The notes beneath the pieces were generated by a model. It ran no database searches, had not been told where the DNA came from, and was given only the letters and a program-made list of their open reading frames with translations. DNA of 64,000 nt from the NCBI RefSeq assembly GCF_014171595.1, contig NZ_CP050451.1, positions 5,287,292 to 5,351,291 of the forward strand. The letters run 5' to 3'. This DNA is from Massilia sp. Se16.2.3. GTDB taxonomy: Bacteria > Pseudomonadota > Gammaproteobacteria > Burkholderiales > Burkholderiaceae_D. Shown here one piece after another: positions 63,004-64,000 of this stretch (position 1 is its first letter; each line of letters opens with the position of its first letter). The translations under genes and the position numbers were made by a program.

Positions 63004-64000
63004 TCAGGTGCCCGACGGCGAGAACCGTTCGATCAGTTCGCGTTCCAGTGCCTGCAGCTTCGGCAGTTCGTCGCGGCGGCGCTGCTGGCCTTCGTTCGAA
63101 ATCTGCTCGAGCTTGTCGAAAGCGGTAATCAGCTGGGTCTGCACGTGCTGGGCCGTTTCCAGGCTGACCAGGGAACGCTGCTTGGCGCGGGCGACAGTCT
63201 CGGTGTTTTCCAGCAGCATGTCGGCCTGGGCGCGGAAGGCGGCGTCGGTGGCGTCGTAGGCGGCGTTGGCGACGGCCGCGCTCTGCTTGGCTTCCAGTTG
63301 CAGCAGATAGAGCGAGAACACGTTGCGCCAGGCCGGGATCGACACGTTGACGATGTCGGTGAAGGTGTCGGTCAGGGCACGGGCATTGTCCTGCGACAGG
63401 CGGATCTGCGGCACCATCTGCGTGGCCATCAGCATGGCGCGCTTGAGGTCGTCGATGCGCTTTTCCAGGCGCTCGAGACGACGCTTGAGTTCGGTCGCCT
63501 GCTGCGCCTCGAAGGCGTTCGCCGCCGCCCCCTGCTGCGCAAGCGCCTGGCGCAGCCGCTCGGCCCAGGCTTCGCCCTTCTTCACGTCGGCATCCAGGCC
63601 CTGGTAGTAGATTTCCAGGCCCTTGTACATCTCGTCGAAGTCCTGGATGCGCGAGCGGTGCAGGTTGGCATGGCGCGTCATCTCGGCCACCAGCGTATCC
63701 ATGCGCGACTCGACGACCTGGTACTGCGACAGCATCTTCTCCTTCACCGAGCCGAACATGTTCGTCACGCGCGACAGCAGGCCGCCCGAGCGCAGCTTGG
63801 CCGGGTCCAGTCCCTTCGAAGTGGCAATCAGTTCGTTCAGCTGCGTGCCGAACACATCCGCATCGGAGGCGCGCACGGTGCCGAGCAGCTTGGCCGATAC
63901 CTTGGCCACGCCGGGGCCGGCCGAGCCGCCCAGGGTCTCGATGGCCTTGTCGTCGATGCCGGAGATATCGACACGCACCTGCGGCGCTACTTGCGGCGCC
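63004..64000 (-). CDS. telA: TelA-like toxic anion resistance protein (5' end beyond window)
   Basis: The visible 332 residues are mainly long helices: GVAKVSAKLLGTVRASDADV, SRVTNMFGSVKEKMLSQYQV, DEMYKGLEIYYQGLDADVKK, LERLEKRIDDLKRAMLMATQ, MVPQIRLSQDNARALTDTFT. This is the TelA/KlaA family linked to tellurite and other stress resistance together with TerD proteins. The frame remains open to the window edge (preceding codons read APQVAPQV), so the true start lies outside. The internal ATG/GTG near 63978 is not taken as the start. Confidence 0.88.
   Translation of the reverse strand, partial: APQVAPQVRVDISGIDDKAIETLGGSAGPGVAKVSAKLLGTVRASDADVFGTQLNELIATSKGLDPAKLRSGGLLSRVTNMFGSVKEKMLSQYQVVESRMDTLVAEMTRHANLHRSRIQDFDEMYKGLEIYYQGLDADVKKGEAWAERLRQALAQQGAAANAFEAQQATELKRRLERLEKRIDDLKRAMLMATQMVPQIRLSQDNARALTDTFTDIVNVSIPAWRNVFSLYLLQLEAKQSAAVANAAYDATDAAFRAQADMLLENTETVARAKQRSLVSLETAQHVQTQLITAFDKLEQISNEGQQRRRDELPKLQALERELIERFSPSGT

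Overview
This 64 kb window is a GC-rich chromosomal segment, probably from a betaproteobacterium of the Oxalobacteraceae (Massilia/Telluria-like). The grounds are the high GC, the rpsU-yqeY-dnaG-rpoD block, an EpsA-like LuxR regulator, HAF-repeat secreted proteins, several GGDEF enzymes and large surface-polysaccharide loci. No phage, plasmid or CRISPR features were seen.

Layout. (1) 0.2-6.1 kb: LPS assembly, with msbA-waaF leftward, and a WaaL-type ligase and a GT2 glycosyltransferase rightward, ending in a truncated rlmI. (2) 6.4-9.2 kb: two co-transcribed genes of unknown function. (3) 9.2-13.8 kb: dnaE (leftward) and trhO (rightward). (4) 14.0-29.0 kb: a two-part O-polysaccharide locus. 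Rightward lie wzm-wzt-methyltransferase/coiled coil-double glycosyltransferase (ABC-transporter-dependent export with a methyl-type chain end). Leftward lie rmlB-rmlA and then fdtB, a GtrB-like GT2, wxcM, gtrA and a polytopic membrane protein, read as synthesis of a dTDP-3-acylamino-3,6-dideoxyhexose plus a three-component periplasmic decoration system. (5) 29.4-43.6 kb: sensing and metabolism: a LOV blue-light hybrid kinase, rhlE, an anti-sigma-like protein, a LonS-type protein, a hexapeptide acyltransferase, a cupredoxin-like protein, a CHASE/PAS kinase, a homocysteine methyltransferase, a CYP152 peroxygenase and a diguanylate cyclase. (6) 43.9-49.8 kb: rnz, a zinc-ribbon membrane protein, a secreted lipase with a membrane-anchored helical-repeat partner, a LuxR regulator and a second diguanylate cyclase. 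(7) 50.2-54.2 kb: three tandem paralogous secreted HAF-repeat proteins, with a MITE-like element between copies 2 and 3. (8) 54.4-56.0 kb: an AT-richer orphan type VI cassette: PAAR protein, lambda-endolysin-like muramidase and secreted candidate immunity protein, next to a CAU tRNA. (9) 56.4-64.0 kb: rpoD, dnaG, yqeY and rpsU leftward, then a 3' fragment of an HI0933-type flavoprotein fused at its break to terD-telA tellurite/stress genes that run off the window.

More than twenty genes carry frameshifts, nearly all of them one base lost or gained in a short homopolymer, and some of these genes (msbA, waaF) are normally essential or near-essential. The parsimonious reading is residual sequencing error rather than mass gene decay, so reconstructed reading frames are given below. 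The true exceptions look like rlmI and the flavoprotein fragment, where whole domains are missing.
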